DNA of 64,000 nucleotides from Terriglobia bacterium (GCA_020073665.1 JAIQEU010000002.1:62001-126000), one strand, 5' to 3'; positions 35,135 through 43,936 are shown, numbered from the stretch's first letter. Numbers and translations are program-made. Notes: a model not told the origin generated them from the letters alone.

Positions 35135-36658
35135 CTAGCTGTTGGGGACACTTTGTCCGGCCATCACAAAGCACCATTCGAAAATCAGCAGTCCGGCGAG
35201 TGCGAGCACGCCGGCGAATCCCACCAAAAGGCGGTTCGATGCCAGCAGTAGCAACAGCACTGGAAGAATCCCGCCGAGGAGCACTGCGCCTCCCCAGAAA
35301 GCAAGGCGGAAGGGCCCGCGCGTAATCAACCGGGCCGCATAGTTGGCATTGTCGGTGGAATGAGGCACGGCCACTTCGCCCAGCAGCATGAGCAGGTGCA
35401 GGCCCAGGCAGATGACCAGGGTGTGAGCCGCGAACGAAGTTGCCTCGGGAGTGCCGCCAAACCCGCCCGGCAGCAGCGTCAGCGTTGCGGACCCGCAGAG
35501 CAGCGCCTGCACGATCAAATGCACCGGCAGAAGCGGCGTCTGCCACAAGTCGCGGCCTTCGCATTGTCCAAAGAGAAACGCCGTGTAGGCCGCGGCCATG
35601 AAACCCACGATCACCGTGGGCCAGAGCAAGACTCCTGAGACTTCGGAATATCCCGCCACCGCACTTAACCAGAACACTCCGCACAGCCCGCTGTATGCGA
35701 TCAGGATGAAAGCTCCACGCGCCAGCCAGGACTTGCTTTGCGGCGTCAACACCACGCGCAGGAACCGTTCCTTGTGATCAAGGTCCCAAACCAGCAGCAC
35801 CACGGTCAGAGCGGTGAACAGGAGCGCCAGTGCGGAGAGCGCGAGGTCGCGCAGGCGGTCGCCCGACAACCGCCCGAGCGCAAGCGCAATGGCCGGAACC
35901 GCCAGCACCCCCGAGCCGATAGATTTCGTCCAGCAGTAGGCGGGAACCTGCCAGCCCCAGGGACGGGCGTGCGCAACGTCATAGGCCGCCAAGGCACTCC
36001 GCTGCAGCAAGGGACTATCGGTCGGGTAGATTGCACCCCCGCCGTGGACATCCTGATTGCGCTGCGATGCCATGTAGAAAAGATCATGCCTCGCCGCGGT
36101 GGGAACGATCGCGCTTTCATCGGCGTCGATGTAATAGAGCTTGGGCTTGGTGCCTTGCTCGGGCTTGCGGACGCGCACCGGCTCGCGTGCCAGCAACTGC
36201 GAAATCTCGCCGTCAGGATTGTCCAAGTCCCCGGCAACGATGGCGTGTTCCGGGCACACCACCACGCAGGATGGCTCCAGGCCCACTTCCGTGCGATGTG
36301 CGCAAAAATGGCACTTCGCCGCCGTACCCTCGTCCGGGTCCATGTAAATCGAGTCATAAGGGCAGGCCTGCATGCAGGCCTTGCAACCAATGCAGCGCTC
36401 GGAATTGAAGTCCACAATTCCGTCCTTGCGCTGGTACATGGCGGTCACCGGACAGATGGTCACGCACGGAGGCTTCTCGCAATGATTGCAGCGGGTGACC
36501 TGGAACACGCGCCGGGTGTTGGGAAACATCCCCTTTTCCACATACTTGACCCAGGTGCGGTTCACTCCCAGGGAGACCTGGTTCTCGGTCTTGCACGCCA
36601 CGGTACAGGCATGGCAACCGATGCACTTGCGGTTATCAATGATGAATCCGTATCGCAT
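35135..36658 (-). CDS. Fused four-cluster ferredoxin and NrfD-like membrane subunit
   Basis: A 507-aa fusion. Residues 1-~165 are a PsrB/DmsB-type protein with four Cys clusters (CIGCHACTVACK, CNHCEKPPCVTICP, CIGCKACMQACP, CHFCAHRTEVGLEPSCVVVCP), so four [4Fe-4S] centres. Residues ~230-500 hold about eight membrane helices of the NrfD/PsrC type (LVWDLDHKERFLRVVLTP, SWLARGAFILIAYSGLCGVFW). Together with the adjacent molybdoenzyme it forms a complex that passes electrons to or from the quinone pool. In most operons these two parts are separate genes. The start ATG is at 36656-36658. Confidence 0.88.
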   Translation of the reverse strand: MRYGFIIDNRKCIGCHACTVACKTENQVSLGVNRTWVKYVEKGMFPNTRRVFQVTRCNHCEKPPCVTICPVTAMYQRKDGIVDFNSERCIGCKACMQACPYDSIYMDPDEGTAAKCHFCAHRTEVGLEPSCVVVCPEHAIVAGDLDNPDGEISQLLAREPVRVRKPEQGTKPKLYYIDADESAIVPTAARHDLFYMASQRNQDVHGGGAIYPTDSPLLQRSALAAYDVAHARPWGWQVPAYCWTKSIGSGVLAVPAIALALGRLSGDRLRDLALSALALLFTALTVVLLVWDLDHKERFLRVVLTPQSKSWLARGAFILIAYSGLCGVFWLSAVAGYSEVSGVLLWPTVIVGFMAAAYTAFLFGQCEGRDLWQTPLLPVHLIVQALLCGSATLTLLPGGFGGTPEATSFAAHTLVICLGLHLLMLLGEVAVPHSTDNANYAARLITRGPFRLAFWGGAVLLGGILPVLLLLLASNRLLVGFAGVLALAGLLIFEWCFVMAGQSVPNS

Positions 36659-36800
36659 CGCGGAAATCTTCCCGAGAGGAAAGCCTGTTGAGTGTCACAC
36701 CTATCCGTCTGTGCGGTCAACCGGGGTGTATGGCAAATGCTGGTACAGGGAAGGCGTCAGCAGAATCGTGTGTAGAAAGTAGTAAGCTGCGAGGAAGCGT

Positions 36801-36875
36801 TGGAGGCGCGGGTCGGAATCGAACCGACGCATAAAGGTTTTGCAGACCTCTCCCTTACCACTTGGGTACCGCGCC
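36801..36875 (-). tRNA. tRNA-Cys (GCA)
   Basis: Cloverleaf on the minus strand with acceptor stem GGCGCGG/CCGCGCC and anticodon GCA (RC of 36841-36843). T-loop GGTTCGATTCC is present and the CCA end is encoded (3' end at 36801). It lies 93 bp downstream of tRNA-Gly. Confidence 0.95.
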
Positions 36876-36943
36876 CCTATCCCTACGTTAACGTCAGACC
36901 TGAAAAAAGTCTACGGCCACCAGCCAACGGCCCAGACAGCAAA

Positions 36944-36963
36944 TGCCCCGCGGGCACGGGGCA
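36944..36963 (-). terminator. Hairpin between the two tRNA genes
   Basis: TGCCCCG/CGGGGCA form a 7-bp stem with a 6-nt loop, 5 bp downstream of tRNA-Gly on the minus strand. It is either a terminator or a processing hairpin; only a short T-run follows. Confidence 0.4.
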
Positions 36964-36968
36964 AAATC

Positions 36969-37043
<75 letters not shown>

Positions 37044-37140
37044 TTCGTCATCGATTATAAACAACCGGGAAAGCTGCGGCAAACCGCCACTGCAGTGCCC
37101 AGTGATCAGTGGTCGGTGGCCAGTCGTGCTGCCTCACCGA

Positions 37141-37860
37141 CTACTGCCCACTCGCCTTCTGCATAGCTTCGTTGGCCTTCGCTGTGATCTGGTTGCGTAC
37201 GTCCCACAGTTCTTTATAGAACAGGTGTCCCATCCGCTGGTGCAGGACCTCGACCGGCGTTCCCATGGTGCCCACGACTCCACCACCGATGATTCTTTGC
37301 GCCAATTTCAGGTGGTGAAAGCGGAACAAGTGCACGCGCTCGTCGAAATCGAGGAGTCGCTCTGCTACGTCGTGCAACCCGAAGAACTCGTCGTGCCGGT
37401 GGTACATCTCATCGACGCTCAGGTTGGCCGCGTGCAGTTGAGCGTAGAACGCTTCTCCTAGTCGCGGGCCGATGTGCAATAGCGCCAGGAAGCCCGGAGA
37501 GTCGAGGCCGCTCCCGTGTCCCAGTCCTGCACGGATTATGTGGTAGTCGTAGGGAGTAATCGTCTCCAGCACGTGCAGCATCGAGACCGGATAGTCCAGC
37601 ATCTGGTCGGCCCGGCGCATCAGGCGCGCCGCGTTGGAAAAATCGCCTGCCACAATGAGGCTGCGGGCCCGGTCCAGTTCCCATGCCGCGCCCTTCAACA
37701 GCAGTTCCGAACTCTGGTGCACCACCTGGAAGGTCATTTCGTCGGGGTGGCGGAATTCCTCGGGGCGTTTCTGCAGAGACAGCAGTTCGTCGGTGCGCAG
37801 GTAGCGCTCGTAATCGGACGCGCCCTTGCCGGGGAGAATCGGTTTTCGCAGGTCATCCAT
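37141..37860 (-). CDS. kynA: Tryptophan 2,3-dioxygenase
   Basis: 239 aa, a haem enzyme that opens the indole ring of L-tryptophan to N-formylkynurenine. Family segments are all present: SDYERYLRTDELLSLQ, TFQVVHQSSELLLK, the ligand-side GHGSGLDSPGF, and the C-terminal FRFHHLKLAQRIIGGGVVGT MGTPVEVLHQRM region with the axial-histidine helix. Slightly short against the ~260-280 aa usual length but complete. No other kynurenine-pathway genes are in the window, so it stands alone. Its TAG stop is followed by TCGGTGAGG, loosely like the stop-codon repeat elsewhere. Confidence 0.9.
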   Translation of the reverse strand: MDDLRKPILPGKGASDYERYLRTDELLSLQKRPEEFRHPDEMTFQVVHQSSELLLKGAAWELDRARSLIVAGDFSNAARLMRRADQMLDYPVSMLHVLETITPYDYHIIRAGLGHGSGLDSPGFLALLHIGPRLGEAFYAQLHAANLSVDEMYHRHDEFFGLHDVAERLLDFDERVHLFRFHHLKLAQRIIGGGVVGTMGTPVEVLHQRMGHLFYKELWDVRNQITAKANEAMQKASGQ

Positions 37861-37929
37861 GACAGGTCATCCTGAGTCGCTTGATGGCTGAATGAAAACA
37901 GGCCCACGCGGGGCTGAAAACTCCCAATC

Positions 37930-38637
37930 TTATTCCTTGTGGCCGATCCACTGCGGGTCCTTCTCCGGCGTAACGATCTGGCCATCGCGCATGTGAAAGA
38001 TGCGATCGCCATACGCCGCCGCTTCCGGGTTGTGCGTAATCATGAGCACCGTCTGGCCCAGTTCACGGTTGGAATGGCGCAGCATGTTCAGCACGATTTC
38101 CGAGTTCTTCGAGTCCAGATTGCCGGTGGGCTCATCGGCCAGCACGATCGCGGGCTTGTTGATCAGCGCCCGCGCCAGTGCCACGCGCTGCTGCTCGCCG
38201 CCCGACAGCTCCGAAGGCCGGTGGTGCAAGCGCTTTTCCAGTCCCAGCAGCCCGACGATTCTATCGAAGTGCGCCGGGTCGCGCTGGCCGCTGCCGGCGA
38301 TGTCCAGGGCAATTTCGATATTGCAGCGCGCGTCCAAGGTCGGCAGAAGATTGAATTTCTGGAACACAAATCCAATCTTGCGCTTGCGCATGCGGGTACG
38401 CTCGGCATCGGAAAGTGCGGCGAAGTCGTCGCCATCCACGATGACGCGGCCGGAGTCGGCGCGAGTCAGTCCGCCCAGCAGGTAAAACAGCGTGGACTTG
38501 CCGCTGCCCGAAGGTCCCACCACGCTGACGAATTCGCCCTTCTGCGCACCGAACGAAATCCCGCGCAGCGCCGGCACATCAACCTTGCCAACGCGGTAAG
38601 TTTTGCATAGCTCTACGGCTTCAATAAAGGCAGGCAT
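37930..38637 (-). CDS. ABC transporter ATPase, LolD/MacB type, without partner
   Basis: A 235-aa ATPase. Walker A GPSGSGKST (residues ~42-50), Q-loop FVFQKFNLLPTL, signature LSGGEQQRVALARAL, Walker B IVLADEPTGNLD and H-loop ITHNPEAA are all intact. The LolD/MacB-like group drives lipoprotein sorting or efflux and normally pairs with an FtsX-like permease. No permease gene is adjacent on either side, so the partner must be elsewhere. The response regulator lies upstream on the same strand with 107 bp between. Confidence 0.9.
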   Translation of the reverse strand: MPAFIEAVELCKTYRVGKVDVPALRGISFGAQKGEFVSVVGPSGSGKSTLFYLLGGLTRADSGRVIVDGDDFAALSDAERTRMRKRKIGFVFQKFNLLPTLDARCNIEIALDIAGSGQRDPAHFDRIVGLLGLEKRLHHRPSELSGGEQQRVALARALINKPAIVLADEPTGNLDSKNSEIVLNMLRHSNRELGQTVLMITHNPEAAAYGDRIFHMRDGQIVTPEKDPQWIGHKE

Positions 38638-38744
38638 CCCAAACCTTCGATATTACACGAAGCCCACGCCAACGGAGAGTGCTCCGGCAGTGACGCAACT
38701 CCCATGCGTCCTGCAAGCGATGGCAAAAGGATATTTCCTGTAGC

Positions 38745-39164
38745 TTACGCCACGCTGACCTTGGCCGGAGGACGCGTCTGCGAATGCGCCCGTTTGGGTC
38801 CTCGTTTGCGTACTAGGAGCAGGCGGATCCGTTCCAGCAGCTCCAGCGGTGCGCACATTCCCTTGGGAAGAAATGCGTCGGCCCGCGTGTCGCGGTCGAA
38901 GATCTTGACCTTGCCCGAAACCAGGATGGCGGGAGTTTGCGGCGAGAGTCCCTTGATCGCTTCGATCAGCCAGCCTCCATCCAGCCCGGGCATGACCAGA
39001 TCAGTCAGGACCAGATCGACCCCACCCTGCTTGAACCGTTCCAGGGCCTGTTCGCCACTGGTGCAGGCCACCACGCGGTAGCCGCGGGTTTCCAGCATGA
39101 CTTTGCGAATGGACAGAGACTGCTCGTTGTCGTCGACACAAAGAATTGTTCTTTTCGGCTTCAT
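38745..39164 (-). CDS. Single-domain response regulator
   Basis: 139 aa, a CheY-like receiver only. Key residues are visible: acidic pair D11/D12 in CVDDN, phospho-acceptor D55 in VLTDLVMPG, S83 in LVSGKV and K101 in AFLPKG. No output domain follows; the C-terminal tail is basic (RKRGPKRAHSQTR). It would act by protein-protein contacts or as a phosphorelay intermediate. No histidine kinase gene is in the window. Confidence 0.9.
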   Translation of the reverse strand: MKPKRTILCVDDNEQSLSIRKVMLETRGYRVVACTSGEQALERFKQGGVDLVLTDLVMPGLDGGWLIEAIKGLSPQTPAILVSGKVKIFDRDTRADAFLPKGMCAPLELLERIRLLLVRKRGPKRAHSQTRPPAKVSVA

Positions 39165-39373
39165 TCCTGTTTCCGAGACGGCGGATTGTCGGCGTATCCG
39201 CCGGGGGAATCCGAAAACTTTCTAGTTACCTGGGAGAATTCAGAGCGCCATGAATCCTAACGGGAGAGGAGAGCTGTGTAAAGTGCCGCCGATGCTAATG
39301 GGAAGTTTGCCCCATTGAAAAACTTCTGGAGTTGTGCATGTCACGTTTTCTTGAGCACAATCGCGCTCCTTGC

Positions 39374-40267
39374 TCAGAAAAAAACTTCTCCGCGCATCAC
39401 CTCCACGGCATTTCCACCGACCCGCACGTTAACCACTCGATCATCCCGGCGCGAAGCACGAACGAAAATCCGGCTGGGTCGCTGCATTTCGATACCTTGC
39501 TCGATGAGCACCCGCTCCTCCGGCTTGGCCACGCCGTGGGCCACCATCCATGCCGCGGTGCAGCCCGCCGCCGAGCCGGTAGCCGGATCCTCGCCGTTGT
39601 AAAACATCATGCGTGCATGCAGGCGCGCAGCCGGATCCACGGTCTCACGCGTAACAAAATAGAAAAACTTACCGCCAAAACGCTCTAAGTATTCCGCCGA
39701 ATGTTTTTGGTCGACCTGGAGTTGGCGCATGATTTCCAACCCCCGCAAGGGAACCACCGTAAACGCCAAGCCGGTGGAAACCGTCTGGATCGGCAGAGAA
39801 GGGTCCACGTCGCCATCACGTAAACCCGCGGCCCGCACCACCGCTTCGCGATCGTGCACCGGGCCAAATTGCGGGTCCACCTGCGTCATTTCCCCGAGGA
39901 CGGGTTTTGCCGGCGACTCCTCGAAGCGCACCGGCACCCTGCCGACCTTCAGGTCGAGAACAACCTCTTGTGCGCCGGCGGAGCCGCGCAAGGCGAACGC
40001 GGTCCCCAGAGTTGGATGGCCCGCAAACGGCAGTTCCTCTTCCACGGTGAAGATCCGCGCCCGCACCCCACGCTTGGCCTCGGTGGCGGCGTCGCCCGGC
40101 AAGATAAACGTGGTTTCCGAAAGGTTCATCTCCCGGGCCAGGGCTTGCATCTGCTGGTCGCTAAGTCCGCGGCCATCGAGAAAGACCGCGAGCTGGTTCC
40201 CGGCCAGGGGCTGGGAGGTGAACACATCCAACTGCACGAAGGGAAAATGCCTTACTCCTGTGCTCAT
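39374..40267 (-). CDS. PhzF-family isomerase/epimerase-like protein
   Basis: 297 aa with the family's opening FPFVQLDVFTSQPLAGNQLAVFLD and catalytic Glu in LAREMNLSETTFIL. Later GHPTLGTAFAL and the second-half GEDPATGSAAGCTAAW match the phosphate-like binding loops of PhzF folds. Despite the name, most members are not phenazine enzymes and their substrates are unknown. It is a single gene, divergent from peroxiredoxin with 214 bp between. Confidence 0.9.
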   Translation of the reverse strand: MSTGVRHFPFVQLDVFTSQPLAGNQLAVFLDGRGLSDQQMQALAREMNLSETTFILPGDAATEAKRGVRARIFTVEEELPFAGHPTLGTAFALRGSAGAQEVVLDLKVGRVPVRFEESPAKPVLGEMTQVDPQFGPVHDREAVVRAAGLRDGDVDPSLPIQTVSTGLAFTVVPLRGLEIMRQLQVDQKHSAEYLERFGGKFFYFVTRETVDPAARLHARMMFYNGEDPATGSAAGCTAAWMVAHGVAKPEERVLIEQGIEMQRPSRIFVRASRRDDRVVNVRVGGNAVEVMRGEVFF

Positions 40268-40300
40268 AACCTACCTTGTATTCTGCGAGGTGCTCCGCGT

Positions 40301-40329
40301 TTGACGGAATTTTGACTGCCGCGTATTCT
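40301..40329 (+). promoter_or_regulatory. Candidate sigma70-type promoter for peroxiredoxin
   Basis: TTGACG (40301-40306), exactly 17 nt, then TATTCT (40324-40329). This is the best promoter match in the window by eye and points to the peroxiredoxin gene 153 bp downstream. Confidence 0.5.
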
Positions 40330-40481
40330 ACCGGATGTATGAGCCTGAGCTCCATGCCGCGTCCGGTGGGCTGTTGTCCTTGGGCGCAGGGGCGGGGCTA
40401 GCGAGACGCAGTTTTCAACCCACCCGGCGCCGGTGAGCGAGTCCAAGCGAGAATCCCAGACCAAGTACGAGGAGATCAACC

Positions 40482-41141
40482 GTGTCCTTACGAATTAATG
40501 AAACCGCTCCCAATTTCACCGCCGAAACCACCCAAGGCACAATCAACTTTCACGAGTTTATCGGCGACGGCTGGGCTATCCTGTTTTCGCACCCCAAAGA
40601 TTTCACTCCGGTGTGCACCACCGAACTCGGCTACATGGCAGGGCTGCAGCCGGAATTCGCCAAGCGCAACTGCAAAATTATCGGGCTGAGCGTAGACCCA
40701 GTCAGCAATCACAGCAAGTGGGCCGCCGATATCGAGGAAACGCAGGGCCACAAGGTGAACTACCCCATGATCGGCGACTCGGACCTGAAGGTCGCCAAGC
40801 TCTACGACATGTTGCCGGCAGAGAGCGGCAGCACCTCCGAGGGCCGCACCGCGGCCGACAACGCGACCGTGCGCACCGTGTTCGTGGTTGGCCCGGACAA
40901 GAAGATCAAGCTAATGCTCAGCTATCCCATGAGCACCGGTCGCAATTTCGACGAGGTCCTGCGCGTGCTCGATTCCATCCAGCTCACGGCCAAGCATAAG
41001 GTAGCCACCCCGGTGAACTGGAAGCGGGGCGATGACGTCATCATTTCACCGGCGATGTCGAATGAAGAAGCGCAACAGAAGTTTCCCGGCGGCTGGAAGA
41101 CGATCAAACCGTATTTGAGGGTGGTTGCGCAGCCGAAGTAA
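40482..41141 (+). CDS. 1-Cys peroxiredoxin (Prx6 type)
   Basis: 219 aa. The start is GTG at 40482 after ACGAGGAG. The peroxidatic Cys is C45 in FTPVCTTELG, and the C-terminal dimerisation domain (KVATPVNWKRGDDVIISPAMSNEEAQQ, cited by its ends) marks the Prx6 group. It reduces peroxides in the cytosol with thiol donors. The peroxidatic residue is Cys, not selenocysteine, despite the neighbouring selC. Confidence 0.93.
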   Translation: MSLRINETAPNFTAETTQGTINFHEFIGDGWAILFSHPKDFTPVCTTELGYMAGLQPEFAKRNCKIIGLSVDPVSNHSKWAADIEETQGHKVNYPMIGDSDLKVAKLYDMLPAESGSTSEGRTAADNATVRTVFVVGPDKKIKLMLSYPMSTGRNFDEVLRVLDSIQLTAKHKVATPVNWKRGDDVIISPAMSNEEAQQKFPGGWKTIKPYLRVVAQPK

Positions 41142-41219
41142 GACCGACATCGGGCGTCAGACCTCAGGCGTAGGGCGTCAGGCCGAAAGCTGACCGCGGC
41201 AGGCTGATGTCCCGCTCTT

Positions 41220-41317
41220 GGAAGCGCAAGGGGTCCGGTGACTCTCCCGGTCTTCAAAACCGGCGGTCGGCAGGTTTTCCTGTCGACGGTGGGTTCGACT
41301 CCCACTCGCTTCCGCCA
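41220..41317 (+). tRNA. selC: tRNA-Sec (selenocysteine, anticodon UCA)
   Basis: A 98-nt tRNA with acceptor GGAAGCG/CGCTTCC, anticodon stem CCGGT/ACCGG around CTTCAAA, so the anticodon is TCA (41254-41256), which reads UGA. The long variable arm is GTCGGCAGG-TTTT-CCTGTCGAC. The T-arm is GTGGG/CCCAC and the GCCA end is encoded. The extended D-arm (GGGTCCGGTGACTCTCCC) matches bacterial selC. It lies 78 bp after the peroxiredoxin gene. Confidence 0.96.
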
Positions 41318-41360
41318 CCCGCCTCGGCATAGCAACCGGCCGCAACCCGAGCGATGGTGC

Positions 41361-42536
41361 CTACGGCAACCACTCCCGGGGTTCGCGGAAGGCTTCGGCT
41401 ACGTCGTTCAGAAATTCCGCGGCCCGGGCGCCGTCCACTGCCCGGTGGTCGCTCGATAGCGCTAAGGTCATCATCGGCCGGATACCCGGCTTCCCGTCAA
41501 CTGGGACGACCCGGTCCGCGACGCGCCCGACCGCGAGGATGGCGGCTTGCGGAGGCGTGATGATCGCGATGAATGCATCGACGTTATACATGCCCAGGTT
41601 GGAGACGGTAAAAGTCGCACCTGCGATATCGGCGGGACGCAGCTTTCCGGCCCGCGCACGCTCGGTGAGGGCGCTTCGCTGAGCCGCGATATCAGCAAGT
41701 CCCAGCCGATTCGCTCCGGGAATCACTGCCCCGACCACGCCGTCCTTCACCGCCATGGCGATGGCGATGTTCACCTCAGGATTTTGGCGAACTGCGCTCC
41801 CGGTCCAGCTGGAGTTCATCTGCGGATGTTTGGTCAGCACGCGCGCTACCAGCGCGACCAGAAAATCGGTCAGGGTTGGACGAACTCCACCCGTTTTTTC
41901 TATCGTCTGCAGCATCTGCTTGCGAGCTTCGACTAGTGCGGTGGCATCGAGTTCGCGAACCAGGAAGAAATGGGGTACGGTGGTCCAGCTTTGCGTGGTG
42001 CGCTCGGCCATCAGTCGCGCGACCGAACTCAGGGCTTCTGCTTCCGGCGGTGTGGAAGCGCTCGGCGGGGCTGCCGCCAGAATGTCAGCGGCAAGGATTT
42101 CCCCGCCTGGCCCCGATCCGCGCAGCCGACTGATGTCGATGCCGCGCTCCTTGGCCAGGCGGCGGGCCTTGGGAGAAATCTTCGCCTCCGCGGCCGCTGG
42201 CACCGATGCGCTCGTCGTGGCCACGGGAGCAGCGGGAGCAGCAGCGGTAGTTCGCCGGGCGGTCGCGGCAGGTGCGATCTCTGGGGGAGGGACTTCTCCG
42301 GGCGCGACAATCCAGGCGATAGTTTGACCAACCGGCACTACGGCCCCGGCTTGGGCGTTGACGCCGGCCAGGATGCCGTCACCTGCGGCTTCAAGCTCGA
42401 TCACGGCCTTGTCAGTTTCCACTTCCAGAAGCACGTCGCCCTTGACGACACGGTCGCCCTCTTGCTTCCGCCAAGCCACCAGCTTGCCGGTTTCCTGCGC
42501 CATCTCGAGAGCGGGCATGACTACGCTTAGGGCCAT
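41361..42536 (-). CDS. 2-oxoacid dehydrogenase E2 (dihydrolipoyl acyltransferase)
   Basis: 391 aa. One lipoyl domain with the lipoyl lysine K43 in EVETDKAVIE, an Ala/Pro-rich linker, an E1/E3-binding domain (ISPKARRLAKERGIDISRLRG SGPGGEI region), and a catalytic domain ending with the active-site SSDHRAVDGARAAEFL. It forms the core of a pyruvate-, acetoin- or branched-chain-type complex with the E1 genes upstream. Last gene of a six-gene operon; the tRNA-Sec gene lies beyond it in the opposite direction. No E3 gene is adjacent. Confidence 0.9.
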   Translation of the reverse strand: MALSVVMPALEMAQETGKLVAWRKQEGDRVVKGDVLLEVETDKAVIELEAAGDGILAGVNAQAGAVVPVGQTIAWIVAPGEVPPPEIAPAATARRTTAAAPAAPVATTSASVPAAAEAKISPKARRLAKERGIDISRLRGSGPGGEILAADILAAAPPSASTPPEAEALSSVARLMAERTTQSWTTVPHFFLVRELDATALVEARKQMLQTIEKTGGVRPTLTDFLVALVARVLTKHPQMNSSWTGSAVRQNPEVNIAIAMAVKDGVVGAVIPGANRLGLADIAAQRSALTERARAGKLRPADIAGATFTVSNLGMYNVDAFIAIITPPQAAILAVGRVADRVVPVDGKPGIRPMMTLALSSDHRAVDGARAAEFLNDVAEAFREPREWLP

Positions 42537-42567
42537 GATTTTTTCAGAAACTGCGCGGTACGATTAT

Positions 42568-43914
42568 TCAGCGGGTGACTTCCACTCGCTCGGTCTTGGA
42601 ACTGGCTTCCACCATCTCGCGCACGCGCTTGCTGGGGGCCGCTTCAGTCTCACGCGTGGTGGCCAGAGGCCCGTTCACCGTGAAGTAGTGCGCGCCGGCC
42701 ACCATCAGGGTCTCGGCGGGGAAGCGCGTAATGACTTCGTGGCCAGTCTCGGTGACCACAATTTCTTCCTCGATGCGCGCGGCACTCCAGCCGTCGGTCG
42801 AGGGCCAGAAGGTTTCGAGCGCGAACACCATGCCCGGCTTGATCTCCGTGGGATGATCGAACGACACCAGCCGGCTGATGACCGGTTTCTCCCAGATGGC
42901 GAGCCCTATGCCATGGCCATATTGCAACGCGAAGCAAGACTCTTCATCCGGGAAGCCGAACTCCTGTGCCTTGGGCCATACCGATGCGATCTCCGCCGTA
43001 GTTCGGCCCGGCCGGACCAGGTCAATCGCCGCATCCAGGTAGTCGCGGCACCGCTTGTAGGCGTCCACCATGGCGTGCGAACCGTACCCGATGGTGAAAC
43101 AGCGGTAGTAGCAGGTGCGGTATCCCATGTAGGAGTGGAGAATGTCGTAGTAAACCGGATCCCCGGGGCGCAGCACGCGATCCGAAAAAACATGCGGGTG
43201 TGGGTTGCAGCGCTCGCCGGAAATCGCATTCACGGCTTCCACGTATTCCGAGCCGAGATCGTAGAGTACCTTGCTCACCAACCCGACCGCTTCGTTCTCC
43301 CGCATGCCCGGCTTCATGGCCCGGTAAAGTTCGTCATAGGCCGCATCCACCATCATGGCGGAGGTGTTGAGGAGCGAAATCTCATCCTGGGTCTTAATGA
43401 CGCGGGCCTCCGACATCAACGCTTGCCCGTCGACCACCTTGATCCCTTCTTTTTGCAGCGCAAAAAGCACCGGCGGCTCGATGATGTCGATGCCCAGCGG
43501 CTCTTTGTGCAGGCCGCGTAACTCCAACTCCAAGCGAATTTTCTTGGCAACGTCCTCGGCGCGCCCCATCTCCGGCGTCATGGCGCCGCGCAGCATCGAA
43601 ATGCCTGGACGGGAACGTTCTCCCAGCCACGGGCAGTTTTGTTGGTGGTGGCGGGCGGCGGAGCCGAAGTCCCATAAGATCGGCTCATCGTTCTGCGGCA
43701 GCAGGGTGAAGCGATTGGCCTTATCCTGGGCCCAGCTGCCGATATGGGTCGAGGTCAGGTAGCGCACATTGTTCATGTCGAAGCAGAGCAGTGCGCCCAT
43801 TTCCGACTTGGCCAGCAGATGCTTCGCGCGCTCCAGTCGTTCCCGGCGCAAGCGGTCAAAATCAATGCGCTCTTCCCAATCCACCGCCATCGTTCCGTGC
43901 GTCTTCAGCGCCAT
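42568..43914 (-). CDS. M24-fold (Xaa-Pro peptidase/creatinase-like) protein with altered metal site
   Basis: 448 aa with a creatinase N-domain (YLTSTHIGSWAQDKANRF) and the pita-bread M24 domain. His and Glu ligands are recognisable in LQYGHGIGLAIW, FALETFWP and ARIEEEIVVT. At the first ligand pair, GDPVYYDILHSYMGY has one Asp, but the next segment is YRTCYYRCF where metallopeptidases have SDxxRTF, so the second Asp is Cys. This suggests a non-peptidase or altered-metal role. It is placed between E1beta (22 bp) and E2 (31 bp) in the operon. Confidence 0.85.
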   Translation of the reverse strand: MALKTHGTMAVDWEERIDFDRLRRERLERAKHLLAKSEMGALLCFDMNNVRYLTSTHIGSWAQDKANRFTLLPQNDEPILWDFGSAARHHQQNCPWLGERSRPGISMLRGAMTPEMGRAEDVAKKIRLELELRGLHKEPLGIDIIEPPVLFALQKEGIKVVDGQALMSEARVIKTQDEISLLNTSAMMVDAAYDELYRAMKPGMRENEAVGLVSKVLYDLGSEYVEAVNAISGERCNPHPHVFSDRVLRPGDPVYYDILHSYMGYRTCYYRCFTIGYGSHAMVDAYKRCRDYLDAAIDLVRPGRTTAEIASVWPKAQEFGFPDEESCFALQYGHGIGLAIWEKPVISRLVSFDHPTEIKPGMVFALETFWPSTDGWSAARIEEEIVVTETGHEVITRFPAETLMVAGAHYFTVNGPLATTRETEAAPSKRVREMVEASSKTERVEVTR

Positions 43915-43936
43915 ACCATGCCTCCTGTTGCAGATT

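Noticed and set aside
33040-35325. A 761-codon plus-strand frame
   Set aside because: It is antisense to the molybdoenzyme gene, which has full domain support, and its own product has no recognisable domain.
36659-36800. A CRP-type site near GTGTCACAC upstream of the ferredoxin-NrfD gene
   Set aside because: There is no matching second half-site at N6 spacing.
37083-37140. Possible tandem repeat CAGTGATCAGTGGTCGGTGGCCAG
   Set aside because: The words are degenerate and too short for a defined repeat array; it resembles low-complexity intergenic filler.
40482-41141. Peroxiredoxin as a possible selenoprotein because selC is adjacent
   Set aside because: The peroxidatic codon encodes Cys (FTPVCTTELG) and the frame has no in-frame TGA.
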